Assembly: GCA_006538405.1 (NCBI GenBank) | Contig: BJKQ01000007.1 | Coordinates: forward strand, 2,356,001-2,420,000 | Reading direction: 5' to 3' | Source: Hansfordia pulvinata | Taxonomy: Eukaryota; Ascomycota; Sordariomycetes; Xylariales | DNA length: 64,000 nt | Shown here: in pieces, positions 11,060-22,029 of the stretch | How the letters are laid out: each line of letters opens with the position of its first letter | Position numbering within the stretch: the first letter of the stretch is position 1 | The notes under the pieces: generated by a model | Databases searched by the model: none | Told to the model about the DNA's origin: nothing | What the model saw: only the letters and a program-made list of their open reading frames with translations | Translations under genes and position numbers: made by a program

Positions 11060-13624
11060 TCACCTCCAACCACCGTCGCGCGCCGTCACGGCCCGCACGG
11101 CGAGGGCCTCGGCCCGCGCCGCGTACAGGCGCATCAGGTGCGCCGACGGGTCGCCCCAGACGACGCGCCCGAGGGTTTCGGGGTCGACGACGCGGGCACG
11201 CAGCGTCGTCGTCCCGCCGTCGCCGTCATCATCTTCGCAGCCACCGGCCCCTCTACCTCCTCTCCGTCTCCTCTCCACCCTCCCGCTACTGATCCTCCCC
11301 GGACCCGTCCCGGCAGCCCCTCCGCTTGCTCCGCCCGCTCCGCGCCTGGCCCCGCCGCCGCCGTGGTCATCGTCGCTTTCGCCGTAGCCGCCGTCTGAGC
11401 AGTCGCTCGGCTCGTCGTATCCGCTTGGACGGCGTTCGCTGCGGTAGCCGCGGTGGTGGTGACGGTCACGGGAATCGAGGGAGGGCGGCGACGGCCGCCG
11501 CCGCTCTTCATCGCGGAGCACGACCACCGTCCCCGCGTTGCACAGCACGCTCGCCGGCAGCGGCCAGACGACGGGGGGAGGCCGCTCGCCGCCGCCGCCG
11601 CCTCCGCCACTGCCCTTCCTCCTCTCGGTCCCCGATCGCCCGTGGTAGCGCCCCCAGGCGGCCCCGTCGCACTCCACAACAAGGTCGCCGCATCCGTCCC
11701 AGCACCCGTCGTCGTGGCCATGAGCCCCGGACCCCGGCCTCGCGGTCGTCGTCGTCGTCGTCGTCGTGGGTGGCGGGGCGGCAAAGAGCTCCAGCAGACT
11801 GCGGACGTAAGGCCTGTCGGCGCGGGCGACGGGGTCGCCCTCGTTGACGAAGGAGAGGAAGAGGGACTTGCTGCTTCTTCTTCTGCTGCTGCTCTTCCTC
11901 TTACTACCACCCCTGCTGCTAGCGCGGTAGTCCAGCGGGAGCGGCGGCGGCGGCGGCGGCGGCGGCGACGACCATCCCCGGTCGTCACTCGCCGCGCGCA
12001 GCACGAGCGATGATGACGGCGGGGGACCCATCCGGCCCAGATCCGGCTCCTCCTCCCCAGGGGCTCGCGCTCGCGCTCGCGCTTGCGCAGCGGAAGGAGG
12101 GAGACGGGCGGGGCGCCGAAGGTGACGCAGTGGACGCGGCGGAAGCGGGCGGCCAGGTCGCGGAGGCTCGAGGAGGAGGAGGAGGAGGGTAGGTCCTCGC
12201 CGTCGGAGGGGGCAGGGGAGTGAACAGAAGCAGCAGCAGAAGAAGAAGAAGAAGAAGTCATGTGCGCGTACAGCAGAGCGGCGATGGCGCCCCCAGCCGA
12301 GTGGCCGGTCAGCAGCAGCGAGCACCGGCGGCGCGCCGGGTCCTCGGCCAGCAGCTGGCGCAGGCGGGCGGCGACCGTGCCCGCGGTGCGCCGGGCCGCG
12401 GCCAGGAACCCCGCGTGGCACAGGTTTCCCGGGTCATCCTGGAAGCGTGGCAAAGAAAGGGCGGAGCGGTTAGCACGATCTGGCTGTGGGCGAAGTGGGA
12501 TATCTGGAGTGCCGGGGGAGGGGGAGCTTACGAGAAAGCCGGCCGGGGACACGGGCTCGCTCTTGAGGTTGACGGCCCAGTCCATAAAGGTGGCGGTGCC
12601 GCGGATGGCGAAGACGATGACGTCGGCGCGGTCCATGGGCACCGACTTGACGCGCATGGCGCGGGCCCCGGAGACCCAGTCGGCCGGGACGTGGGCTTCG
12701 CGCTCGGCGCCCCGCGGCCGCTCGTACACCTTCTCCGAGTACTGCGCCGCTAGGCAGACCAGGCGGTACGACGCCGTGTGGCTGGGTATGGAGCGTGTCA
12801 GTCAGGAAGAGAGCCGGGCGCGAGGCCAGAGCAGACAAGAAGAGGACTCACAGGCGGAGCGGGCGCAGGCCTCCTCGGGGCAAGTGGGAGTTGGCATATA
12901 GATGGACCTTGTCTAGATGTTGCGTCCCGCGGGAAGGGGCCCGAGCTACCGGCGGCGAAAGCGGCGGTTCCATTGCCTCGTACCGGGACCGGGACGGGCC
13001 CCGGCGTCTCCGGCTCGTCTTCTTGGCTGTGGACTCAGGACGCGGTGGCAGTTGCGACGCAAGACATTCCGCGACTTCGGCGGGCACGCCCGCCCCTGAG
13101 CCACCTCCACGGTCGCCATCGATGGCGGTGAGGATCTCGTCGAGCCCCGCGGCCACATGCTCGTACAGCGCGGTGCTCTGCCGGAGCAGGCGGCCGCCGT
13201 GGCCCTGCAGCAGCCGGTCGTAGATGACGTCGTCCGGGGGCACGATCCGCCGCGCCAGGTCGACGGCCGAGTCCAAGCTAAGCCCCGGGATCGCCGGGGC
13301 GCTGTCGCGCGGGTTGCCGAAGTGGTCGCCGCCGGCTGTATAGTGTGGGAGGCTGGACATCCGTGGCGGCGGCAGAGGCTGGCCGAGGTAGTAATTCTGG
13401 TTCACGACAATGGCCGCCGGGCCTCCGCCGTGGTGATAGTGGCCGGAGCCGTGACTCGGCGGTTCCTGGTACAGAGCGAGACTGTAGTCCGGCGTGGACC
13501 CCGGCCGGGGTTCCTGGTGCCGGGGAGCGCCCCAGAACTGCGGCGGGCCGATCGGATATCCCAGGTGGTCCAGCTTGGGGGAGGAAGACAGCGTGTCGCG
13601 CCGGGTTCTGGATAAGAGACCCAT
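11060..13624 (-). CDS. Class 3 lipase-like alpha/beta hydrolase (intracellular type); contains an apparent frameshift
   Basis: Exons 13624-12852, 12781-12532 and 12438-11060. Introns have donors GTGAGT and GTAAGC, branch CTGAC, and acceptors CCCAG and TCCAG. The disordered N-terminus starts MGLLSRTRRDT. The hydrolase core reads VIVFAIRGTATFMDWAVNL, then LLLTGHSAGGAIAALLYAHM with nucleophile Ser388, then VHCVTFGAPPVSLLPL. After this the reading shifts by one base. The recognisable continuation (SLFLSFVNEGDPVARADRPYVRSLLELF, with the probable catalytic Asp) lies in the other frame, so one base is missing between about 11870 and 12095, possibly in CCCC 12057-12060 or GGGG 12062-12065. With one base added it is 800 residues. 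The C-terminal third is Gly/Ser/Arg-rich with a conserved-looking end (AHLMRLYAARAEALAVRAV). No signal peptide, so probably cytosolic or lipid-droplet associated. Substrate unknown; family from the GHSAG context. Confidence 0.8.
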
Positions 13625-15667
13625 GGCGGGGGACGGGTGAGGGGCGATTGCTTCGTCCCCAGTCTCACGAGACTATCCGCAACGATGTCCTTGTGATATC
13701 GCCACTCGACTGTTCGCTTTCAGACTCGAGCGGTGTTGTATCTTCGCATCGTGCCGCGCCCGGTCGCATGGCCCCCTTTCGACTTGTACGAGGGAGTGAC
13801 GTGTACGGGGAGAGGGTTGTGACGCGAGAAACGCAGAGCAGAACATGACGGACTTATCAACTGCAGTAGGGTCTGTCACGAGCGGCACACAGTCTCGCAG
13901 CTCGTCCCGCCCCCTCTGCCAGTGAGCCTATCGCCGACAAAGAAAAACCCAGAACATGGCGCGGCCGAGTCGACGCACTTGGGACGAGTGTTAGCCGCGG
14001 CCCTGGGCTCCGCCGCTTGCAGCGCAGCGAGGGAACAGGGCAGCCGGGCCTGGGCGCAGCGCGCGATCCCAGCCGGAGCGCCGTTGGGGCCTCTGATTCG
14101 CGGCCTGGCCTGCGCCTGTGCGCCAATGGCGACGAACAGGCCGGCCAGGGTCGAGCGGCCTGCATCCAGGCGACGCACGCTTGCAGACGGACGAACACGG
14201 CCTGACGGGTCGAGGGCTAACTTAATAATTGGGAACCACGTGAGCCCCCTGCCCCCTACCCCCTCCTCTCCCTTCCCCTCCACCTTTGTTGTTTTCTCTG
14301 CGACTGTCGGCTGCTGCTGCGTGGAGCTCGCACTCGAAGCCCCTCTGCTCGGGGGGTATGTGACTGCTGTTATTATCAGCCTCCGGGTGACGCAGAACGA
14401 CCTCCCTGTGCCCAACAGGTGCCTCGGCGGCACACAAATCAAGGCCTATGCCTTTGTCGTCGCCATTGTCCGACTGTGCGGCGGCCCTTGCACCAGCCAC
14501 ATCCGCAAAGGGCACATTGCCGAATCGGCCATCCCTCATGTTGTTGATCCTGTACACGTAGACGGCTCGGGCATGGATCCACACGAGTACTCGTAAGTGG
14601 AGGACCTCCAAGAATAATTCGACTCGTTTCTAGCCAGCGCTGCACTGCACGGAGTGCTTTGATGCTTCGACATGCCCTCCGCCAGCTGCAAGCAATCGCC
14701 CATCCGCGCCAAATATCGTGACACATTCGCAATGGTCGATCCTGTGTACGAGCAGCATGTCAACATTCTCGTACTCCGTGGGCAAAGTTTAGCTGAGAGC
14801 GCACCAAGGGTTGGAGATGGAAACTGGAGGACCGCCAGTCCCGTGGTAAAACCCTGCAAACACCACGCACTTCCACATACCATCATGTCTCTGCCACTTC
14901 CAAAGGCACTATCACAGGTAGTCGGGGTCTTCCTGTGAAGAACCAGGGAAAAGCTTTTGCTACTGGCAGAATGCCCATCTGCCCCGCTGTCAGTTTGTAT
15001 GGGTTTTTGAGAATACGAACGCTCGTCGGGGGACCCTGGCCGCCCGCCATGCGGAAAAGGGCCGCAGGCGACCCGTGCTCCCATTTTTGAGGCGGACCGC
15101 GCGAGGAACTCGCCGCCCCTGTCGAAGCTTTCAAGCCGGCGCTGCCTCCTAGCCCTGCGCTTCAACCGTCTCGAGACTCTTGCGGCGCGCGGAGAACAAA
15201 AGGCAACTCCCAGCGACGTGGCGATGACCTTTGGTCCAGATCACCTGTATACTCGTAGCTTCAGCCCGAGGTTCCAGGCCCTTGCTGCTCACCATCCGTA
15301 AAGCCCCGCGGTAATAAGCATTCGAGATTGAATCGGTGCTTGGTCAGTCTGATCCACCATGCGGGTCCGAGGCTCAACAGGGGGCAAAAGCTCGAGGAGG
15401 CAAGCAGGGACTGTCTCGCTGTTCGGAATCTGGAATGTAATATCAATAATAAGGCCTGGTCATGTCTGCGTGTGCGTAGACCAGCGGGCAGACTTCGACA
15501 CGGCACGTTCGATCGAGACTTTTGGCTGGGCCTTTGCGCCCGTTGTCGGTGCCCAGGTAACTCGTCAGTCTCATACGCAACTCAAGCAGCAGACCTGTCG
15601 CCCATTCGATGCGCGGTGCCCCTGAATCCGACTTTCTCTCCAGCCGGGCCCACTCGCATCCGAAAAC
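13625..15667. other. Divergent intergenic stretch upstream of the lipase and the Cys-rich membrane protein
   Basis: Two kilobases with no convincing gene. ORFs of up to 224 codons (13922-14596 +, 14536-15165 -) lack protein-like pattern. An ACGAGTACTCGT palindrome is at 14582-14593 and TACTCGTA at 15250-15257. An upstream exon coding a signal peptide for the next gene might lie near the right end; none could be fixed. Confidence 0.45.
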
Positions 15668-16528
15668 ATGAATCCGTACATCGCAGACTACGACAAAGCG
15701 TACGACTCGCCCTCGGGGTTCGCCCTGCGCCGCGACGGGGCGTGTGGTGATGGCGAGAAGGATTGCGGCATGACACTAGACGGCTACCACCGCTGCTGTC
15801 CCGGCTCGACCGAATGCTCGTCGACCGACGTGTGCTGCCCGACCGCTGCTGACTGCAGGGCGGCACTGGTAAACCGCCCGCACTGCGGTTTGAATTCGAC
15901 CTGGACCCTCTTCGATCAGGAAGACGGCTTCTTCTGCTGCTTGAACGGGCAGACCGGCTTTCGCAACGGCAACCACACGGGATGCTCCGACGGGTCGGCC
16001 AAAGACAAAGAGATGATAGTGCTTCTACCAGTTGTTCAAGGTTCGTCAACCCCGCCTCGCCTTGCGTTTTTCGCCTCATACTATGATGGCTCAGTGCTGA
16101 CCGGTAACGAACCTAGTGGGAGTAGCGAATATGACAACGGGCACAGCGGCGCCGACTTCAACAGCCACGACCCTGATCTCGAACGACGCCACAGCGGACC
16201 CGTTCAGCGATAATCATGTGGGAGCCATTGCTGGTGGAGTGATGGGTGCTGTAGCGGGCCTTGCCATTGTCACAGGACTGATCTGGTATCTCTTGCGCCG
16301 GCAACGAGGGGGCGCCGATCCTCGTCACCAGAATCGCTGGCATCCGAGCCCTGTGATGGGAATGAGGGATTGTCCGAGTCTCCGGTATGCCAGGAGTTGC
16401 CGGACGACAAGGCTGTGTATGAACTCGACGGCACCAGTTTCGCCGAGGCTGACAGCACGCCTACAGCGGTTGAGCTGGTTGGGACCCCACAACGAGCAGA
16501 GATGGACGGGGGCCCAAAGTATGGATGA
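15668..16528 (+). CDS. Cys-rich single-pass membrane protein; contains an apparent frameshift after the membrane segment
   Basis: Exons 15668-16040 and 16117-16528. The 76-nt intron has donor GTTCGT, branch GCTGAC and acceptor CCTAG. The N-terminal domain has many Cys (ACGDGEKDCG, RCCPGSTEC, VCCPTAADC, GFFCCLNGQTGF) and fits a fungal family with a Cys-rich extracellular domain. A Thr/Ser-rich stalk leads to the membrane segment GAIAGGVMGAVAGLAIVTGLIWYLL, then RRQRG, with positive charges on the inside. Just after this, one base is missing around the G5 run 16308-16312. The other frame then reads SSPESLASEP, QELPDDKAVYELDGTS and ends GGPKYG with TGA at 16526-16528; the ELDG-type tail is usual in the family. 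With one base added it is 261 residues. The ATG at 15668 gives no signal peptide. CAG at 15641-15643 could be an acceptor, so an upstream signal-peptide exon is possible. Function unknown. Confidence 0.65.
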
Positions 16529-17647
16529 CCAAGGCCGATGCTGAGCGCGGTGTGGCATATGAGTTAATGATCTGATCGACACCCGAGAGCCTGAGCGGTC
16601 CGTGATTTCCGGCGTTCTTTGGTCGAGTTGACTGACGTAGAGGCATTCGCGAGACGGTACTGCCTACAAATGCTTAATAAATCGCGAGCATTGGCTCACT
16701 TGATGTGCTGCGTGTCCCGCATAAGCTTTCGAAGGTCGTATCAGCGAGGCCGGATCGATGGCCAAGAGAGCGGTGACAGCAATACCGATGCCATTAGGGC
16801 GCCGTACAGAGACTTTGAGAATTCCATTGCCAATGGAGAGATTCCAAGATACCTGTCGTCTGTGAGTGTGATTGTGGCGCCGCGGCACAACGGTAGTGTC
16901 AGGCAGATTTAGGCGTGGGACGTCGAATGCTCCGTCTCCAGAAGAAAGACCCCGTTGATGCGGTTGAAGTGGGAGCGATGGCAGCAGAATGGTGCAGGAA
17001 GAATCATTCAGCCCTGAGAGGTTCAATTGGTGTGCCCAGTCAAAGCCTTGGGCATCAAAAGGTGGTAGGGAAGCACGCAAGGGTCGTCTCCTCAGACAAT
17101 CGACATCGCGCCTTCCATACTGCGTTCTCGTACTCGCCCTAGTAAACTGGGGGGCACATTGTGCTAACTTTTAGTGCCCACGTCAGGTACTCGTACGGGT
17201 AGCTCTCCACGCTCTCTCCTCAATCTCACATGCGCGTCTCTGCGTGCCTGCCTCCAATGCCAAACGTTATTACTTAATGTGGATGCCGTTAAATGGGCAG
17301 GCCTGGATGTACCTCTCGCAGTAATCTGCCCGAAGGGTACCTCTCTGTTGACCCTGAGGTGGGCTCCCTTGGAATCCCCGTATAATCCACCTCTCGAGTC
17401 GCCGTCGCCGTCGCCGTCCCATCTTCCCCTTCCACTGCCATCTTGACGCGGCCTGTCGAACGGCGCAAGACGATACGAACACCCAACGCCAACGCTGCTG
17501 CTGTCTCCAACCGTCCCCGAACTTCTTCGCCCGAGGCCCCGACTCGACCCCGAACCGACTCCGTTTCCGGTGCACACGCCCGTCCCTCCCCCAACTGCTG
17601 CACCACCCCGCGACACCGAGCGGCCCAGCGATGCCGCCCGCGACGCC
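16529..17647. other. Intergenic stretch and 5' leader of the FHIP gene
   Basis: TACTCGTA at 17188-17195. The last 300 bases are pyrimidine-rich, as in fungal 5' UTRs. ORFs of about 100-140 codons on both strands are not protein-like. No gene called. Confidence 0.45.
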
Positions 17648-20600
17648 ATGGATTTCGTCAGTCCCTCCCAACGGCCCAGCCCGCTTCTTCTCAAGCTATC
17701 TTGCTTTCCCAGCCTGCATGCCTCCGACGCCCGCCGCTGCCCCTAAGCTGACTCCCTGCAGTGGTCGCGCCTCATAGCAAATACGCCCTTATCGTCCCGT
17801 GTTACAGCCAAGGACGCCGCTCGCGATCCCATCAAGCGACGCCAGCGCTTCGAGAAGGAGTACGGCCAACTTCTGGTCAGTTCGATACCCGCCCCTTGGG
17901 GGTTTCCCTTTTCCACACCTGCTGACCTACCTGACCTACCCAGCAAATCTGGCGAACCTCCAATCTCACCAAAGACGTCGAAGCTGCCGAGAATGTCGAG
18001 GTCCGCCTCCAGGAGCTCACCAACATCCTGACCGACGAGTCGCGCCGCCCGCTGCCCCATCCATGCATTTCCTTCTGCTCCCATAAACAGATCTACGTCC
18101 CCATTGCCAAGATAGCCACCACCTCGTCCAACGAGTGGATTGTCAAGGAGGCCGTTCTCTTCTTCGCCACCCTCATCGAGAGCGAGGAGGAGGCCTTTGT
18201 CGAAAACGACGCCTTCTCCGCCAGTCTGACCAACCTGCTCGTCCGCATTACCGGCGCCAATAGCATCCGCCTCGGCGACGACACCGAGGTTCGCGTCGTC
18301 GAGCTCGCCTTCAACATCACCACAAAGATCCGCCTCGACCCCGACATTCTACCCGCCTGGTTTCGTTCACAATCACATCCGTCGACTAATTCCCAATCTC
18401 AATCGAAGCCCCTCGATCCCACCAAGGACAAGGAGACCAATTTTGCCGGCAGGACTCAAAAACACGACTTCCCCCTATTCTACCTCCTTATCGACTACAT
18501 TCACCATGAGGGAAAGGTTGGCGACTTCGCCCGCACAGGCTTGCTATACATCATCGAGGCCGCCTCCAGCTCAGTGTCTCTCGAGCAATGGATCGTCGAG
18601 AGCGACCTCTCCACTCTCATGGCCACGGGCCTCGGCGCACTTTACAGCCAGCTGAGCCGCAAGCTCGTCATCGATCACAATCCTCAGAAGCTACCACCAG
18701 TCCTCGCCCTATCCGACTACGAACATCCCGACGCGAATTTCGAGATTGTGAGCTCCTGCAGCCCTGATTTTCAAGGACACCTCGATACCTTCCTATCCCA
18801 CTTGCTCTTCTGGCAGGATGTTTTGAACCACTGCCGGTCTGTTGAGATCAAGAGCACGTTACTGGAGCACTTTCAGATCATCTTTCTCCAGCAGCTTTTG
18901 TAAGTCGCACCGAGGGCCGTGGATGTTTCGTGCACTCGCAACTGACAATCCCAGATACCCGTCTCTGCTGGAATCATCCGACGTTGATGGGGGCTCGTCT
19001 GTTGCCGTTTTGACGTATCTCCGGCGCATCCTTGAATCCCTCGATCATCCCGATATGATCAATCTGATCCTGCACTATCTGCTGGCGCTTCCGGACGTCG
19101 AAGCTGGCAGCTCGGCCGCCACGGAGCCATCTGTGAGCGCTGCCAGGAAACGCAAGTCGATGGACCTGGCAACCATGATGGCCTCCAGAGCCGAGGCGAC
19201 ATATACGCCCTTGCTGTTCAACCTCGTCGATCTGATCCAGTCCTGCCTCAAGTCCCAGAACCAGCAGACAGTTTGTGTCACCCTGCAGCTTTTGGCGGCG
19301 ATTCTTAAGAGACATCACCGCTACGCCATCATCACTCTTCTGCACACCGAGAACGTTGATGCGAGCTCCTCGAGGCGGACGGTCGGTGCCCATCAACAGG
19401 AGGTCGACTATCTGATGGCCCTCGCTACCTCAGTGGGAGGGCAGGATAACTTTGACGAGGTCTACGAATCTATTCTGAAGGATACTATGACCAGGGTAGA
19501 GGGACACCCGTGTTCTCTCAAGCTGGTCGCCCCCAAAGTATCGACAAATAACCACAAACTCCCGGCGATACCTGACAGCCTGCCTGGTGCGCCACGTGAC
19601 GTGCCACCTCACACTCTGAGCCCTACGGACCCGTTGCTCAACAATATACTGGACATACTCGAGTTGTTCTTCATGAACCCCGTCGAGACTAACCTGTCTG
19701 TCACCGAGACATTGCTGGATATGGCCGTCTGCGGCTACATTAGCGTCGAAGGCTGGCTACTCAGGCATCCAAAGCTGTACATCTTTGACGAGGACGCCGA
19801 GGAGCCCATTTTACCCGACCCGAACGCGGAGACAGATCCGGACTCGCTGCCATCGAAAGAGATCCAGCAACTACACGCTATCACACGCTCCCGGAGAAGA
19901 CCCAAGTGGCAGACTTCATCCCTGCCTCGGATCTTGACCATCCTGGAATCGCTGGCTGACCAGGTCAACTCTTTCCGGGAGTCGGTTCCCCGCTTCGAGG
20001 ACCTCGTCCAGCAACGACGGGAAGCCTTCCAGACTGCCGATGCGGTTCTGCCCAACCCTCAGACCGCCGGGCCTGGGTCTCCTGCACCGGAAACCCCTAC
20101 CCAAGAGGACTCGCGCGCCACGTCGCCATCCCGGCCGAGTGCGCTGGAGGGGTTTGCCCAGAGGATATTATCCGAGCTGGGAACCCCAACGAGGTCAAAC
20201 AGCCCGCGTGGGAGGAAAGACGGCCAAAGGTCAGGTGGCTCGGCAACGCCATCGAAGCCGCTACCGAGTACCCCAAGAGACCTCAACCCACCCAGTCTCA
20301 GGACGCCGAGCCGCAACACTCCCGCCAGGTCGGCGTCTCCCTCGAAGCGTGCAGACGCGTCCGTGTTTGGGGAGAGAGATACTTCTTCAACCTTCCAGGC
20401 AGCGGAGTTTGCGGCGGTCGACCAGACCATCCTGGCCAAGAAGATCGGCCTGCACAACAAGGAGAAGACGGTGGAGCCCATACCGCTTAGTTTCGACAAA
20501 TCCTCGAAGCCCCCAGCCGACGCCGCCGAGGAGAGCGATGACCCTGCGCCTGTGGAGGAAAGCGGGGACAAAGCGGAGGATAGCCCGGCGGCCGGGGACG

Positions 20601-20866
20601 AGGGCGACGCCCCAAAGGGAGACGCCGAGCCCGAGCAAGAGCAGGCAGGCACTGATGGTCCAGAGCCCGAGACTGCCCTAGAGTCCGGAGAGGAGCAGAA
20701 AGAAGAGACGGAAGAGCCGCCGGCGCCAGAGACACCGCCGGAGGAGAAGCTGGCGTCCGTGTCGCACGTGGTCACCAACGTGATCATCTTCCAGTCTTTC
20801 CTGTTGGAGCTGGCGAGTCTCATCCAGGTTCGCGCAGGTCTGTTCAACGAGGTCAAATTCTCGTAA
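17648..20866 (+). CDS. FHIP (FTS- and Hook-interacting, RAI16-like) family protein
   Basis: Exons 17648-17656, 17762-17875, 17944-18899 and 18955-20866; 996 residues, no frame problem. Exon 1 codes only MDF and joins WSRLIANTP. Donors are GTCAGT, GTCAGT and GTAAGT; acceptors are all CAG. The protein shows the helical RAI16-like fold: QIWRTSN, then NEWIVKEAVLFFATLIESEEEAF, LVRIT, FYLLIDYIHHEGKVGDFARTGLLYII, FLSHLLFWQDVL, LLEHFQIIFLQQLLYPSLLESS, VAVLTYLRRILESL and LNNILDILELFFMNP. A disordered acidic region (about 690-950) precedes the conserved end IQVRAGLFNEVKF. In Aspergillus and animals the FHIP subunit joins Hook and FTS to link dynein to early endosomes for long-range transport in hyphae. 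Family assignment is strong; partner genes are not in this window. Confidence 0.9.
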
Positions 20867-21312
20867 CAGACGGGCCGTACCGTTGGAATTGGTGGGGGAA
20901 ACACGTCGGCAAGGCCCGAGCTGAAGCGCAGAGCAGTATTGAGTAATTACCAGCGAAACATAATACGACGTGCTCTCGCAGTAGCAATTTCTGTTGTTCA
21001 ATTGTAGGGCACATGTTTGCAAAATGCCTATGGTATTGATGCAGGTGAAGCATGCGACGCGGAGTGTGTAACATAAAAATAAAGACCCAGCAAGGCGGCG
21101 CAAAAGAAGGGGCACTAAAGACACAAAACGCCATGCCAAACGCCAAAACGCGCAACTCGGCCCCAATGGCCAAACAAAAAGAGAAGCATGAGACAGATAA
21201 CCCTCAAGGAGTCTTATTCACTTGCGACAGCCTTGGGTCTCCCGTCCCTTGTCTCCGCTTCTACCGTTGCCTCGTACGAGTACTCGGCCCAAGCTCGACT
21301 CCTGTGTGTGGC
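20867..21312. other. Intergenic stretch 3' of FHIP gene
   Basis: Convergent 3' ends. Contains a CGTACGAGTACTCG block at 21274-21287 with one TACGAGTA octamer. Purine-rich, A-rich patch at 21070-21190. No gene seen. Confidence 0.45.
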
Positions 21313-22029
21313 TCAGTTGAACCCTACGATGCCCTCGGCAATCGGTGGACCGTGCTCGACCATCAGATCGTCCTCTGCATGCGGCAACCGTGGGGCCGGG
21401 GACGAGGACGAGGATGAGGAGGAAGATGACAGCGAGTTGCAGCGGCTGCCTGAGGACGTCTTCTTCGTCCTCCAGACACTAACCCGGCGGCCGATGATGC
21501 CGTCCGCGCCGCCGACGGCCAGGGCCAGCGGCGGGGACAATGGGGTCGGGGAGCCGCCGCGGCGGAGAGGGAAGCGGCGGAGAAGCTGCGGCGGGGCGGA
21601 GGGGGTGGAAGGGGCCAAGAGATTGCCTGTTGTGCTGGGATTGATGTCAGTCTCTCTCTCTCTCTACTGTCTCTCTGATCACTGCAGTCTTTAAGCTGGA
21701 AAGGGGTGGAAATATGCTTACTGAATACCAACGACGTAGTCAAATCCGTCATCGTCATCGCCGTCGGTGTTCTCGGTGTTGGCGCTGGCGTCATGGCCAA
21801 GGGCGTCTGGGCTGGAGCTCATGCAAGCCGGGGTGTAGACGGCCCGCGACGCTAGCGGACCTGCCGCGCTGCCGTTGTCGTCGTCGTCGTCGTCGGGCTG
21901 GAAGGTCAGACTCCCCGCGGCGGCCCTGCTGCCTCCCAGCGCAGAGGAGGTTGTGATGCAGGCTGTGGTGCTGTGCAAGACGGCGAGGGCGCCGCCTCGG
22001 CTTGGGCGGTGGGGGTGGTCGCCGCACAT
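21313..22029 (-). CDS. Hypothetical acidic, low-complexity protein (two-exon model)
   Basis: Proposed exons 22029-21729 and 21626-21313, giving 204 residues. The intron runs 21728-21627 with donor GTATTC, branch CTGAC and acceptor AACAG. Exon 1 begins MCGDHPHRPSRGGALAVL and has two acidic runs (PDDDDDDNG and TDGDDDDGFDYVVG). Exon 2 is Pro-rich at first, then AVGGADGIIGRRVSVWRTKK, a serine run and the end HGPPIAEGIVGFN. I do not recognise the family. The antisense strand also has an open frame (21188-21694 +) with an acidic run, so the strand is not certain. Support comes from the coherent splice signals and the in-frame join. An alternative donor GTAAGC at 21722-21717 gives a shorter, less protein-like end. 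Treat as a candidate gene. Confidence 0.4.

Noticed and set aside
12040..12096. Possible 56-nt intron (GTCTCC...GAG) that would fix the lipase frame
   Set aside because: Weak donor and acceptor, no branch site, and it would delete the conserved-looking VSLLPL segment.
13922..14596. 224-codon ORF on the plus strand
   Set aside because: No domain, no homology-like pattern, and includes a TACTCGTA block at its end; treated as intergenic.
16281..16326. Possible 46-nt intron (GTATCT...CCAG) after the membrane segment
   Set aside because: Its length would not join the two frames correctly.
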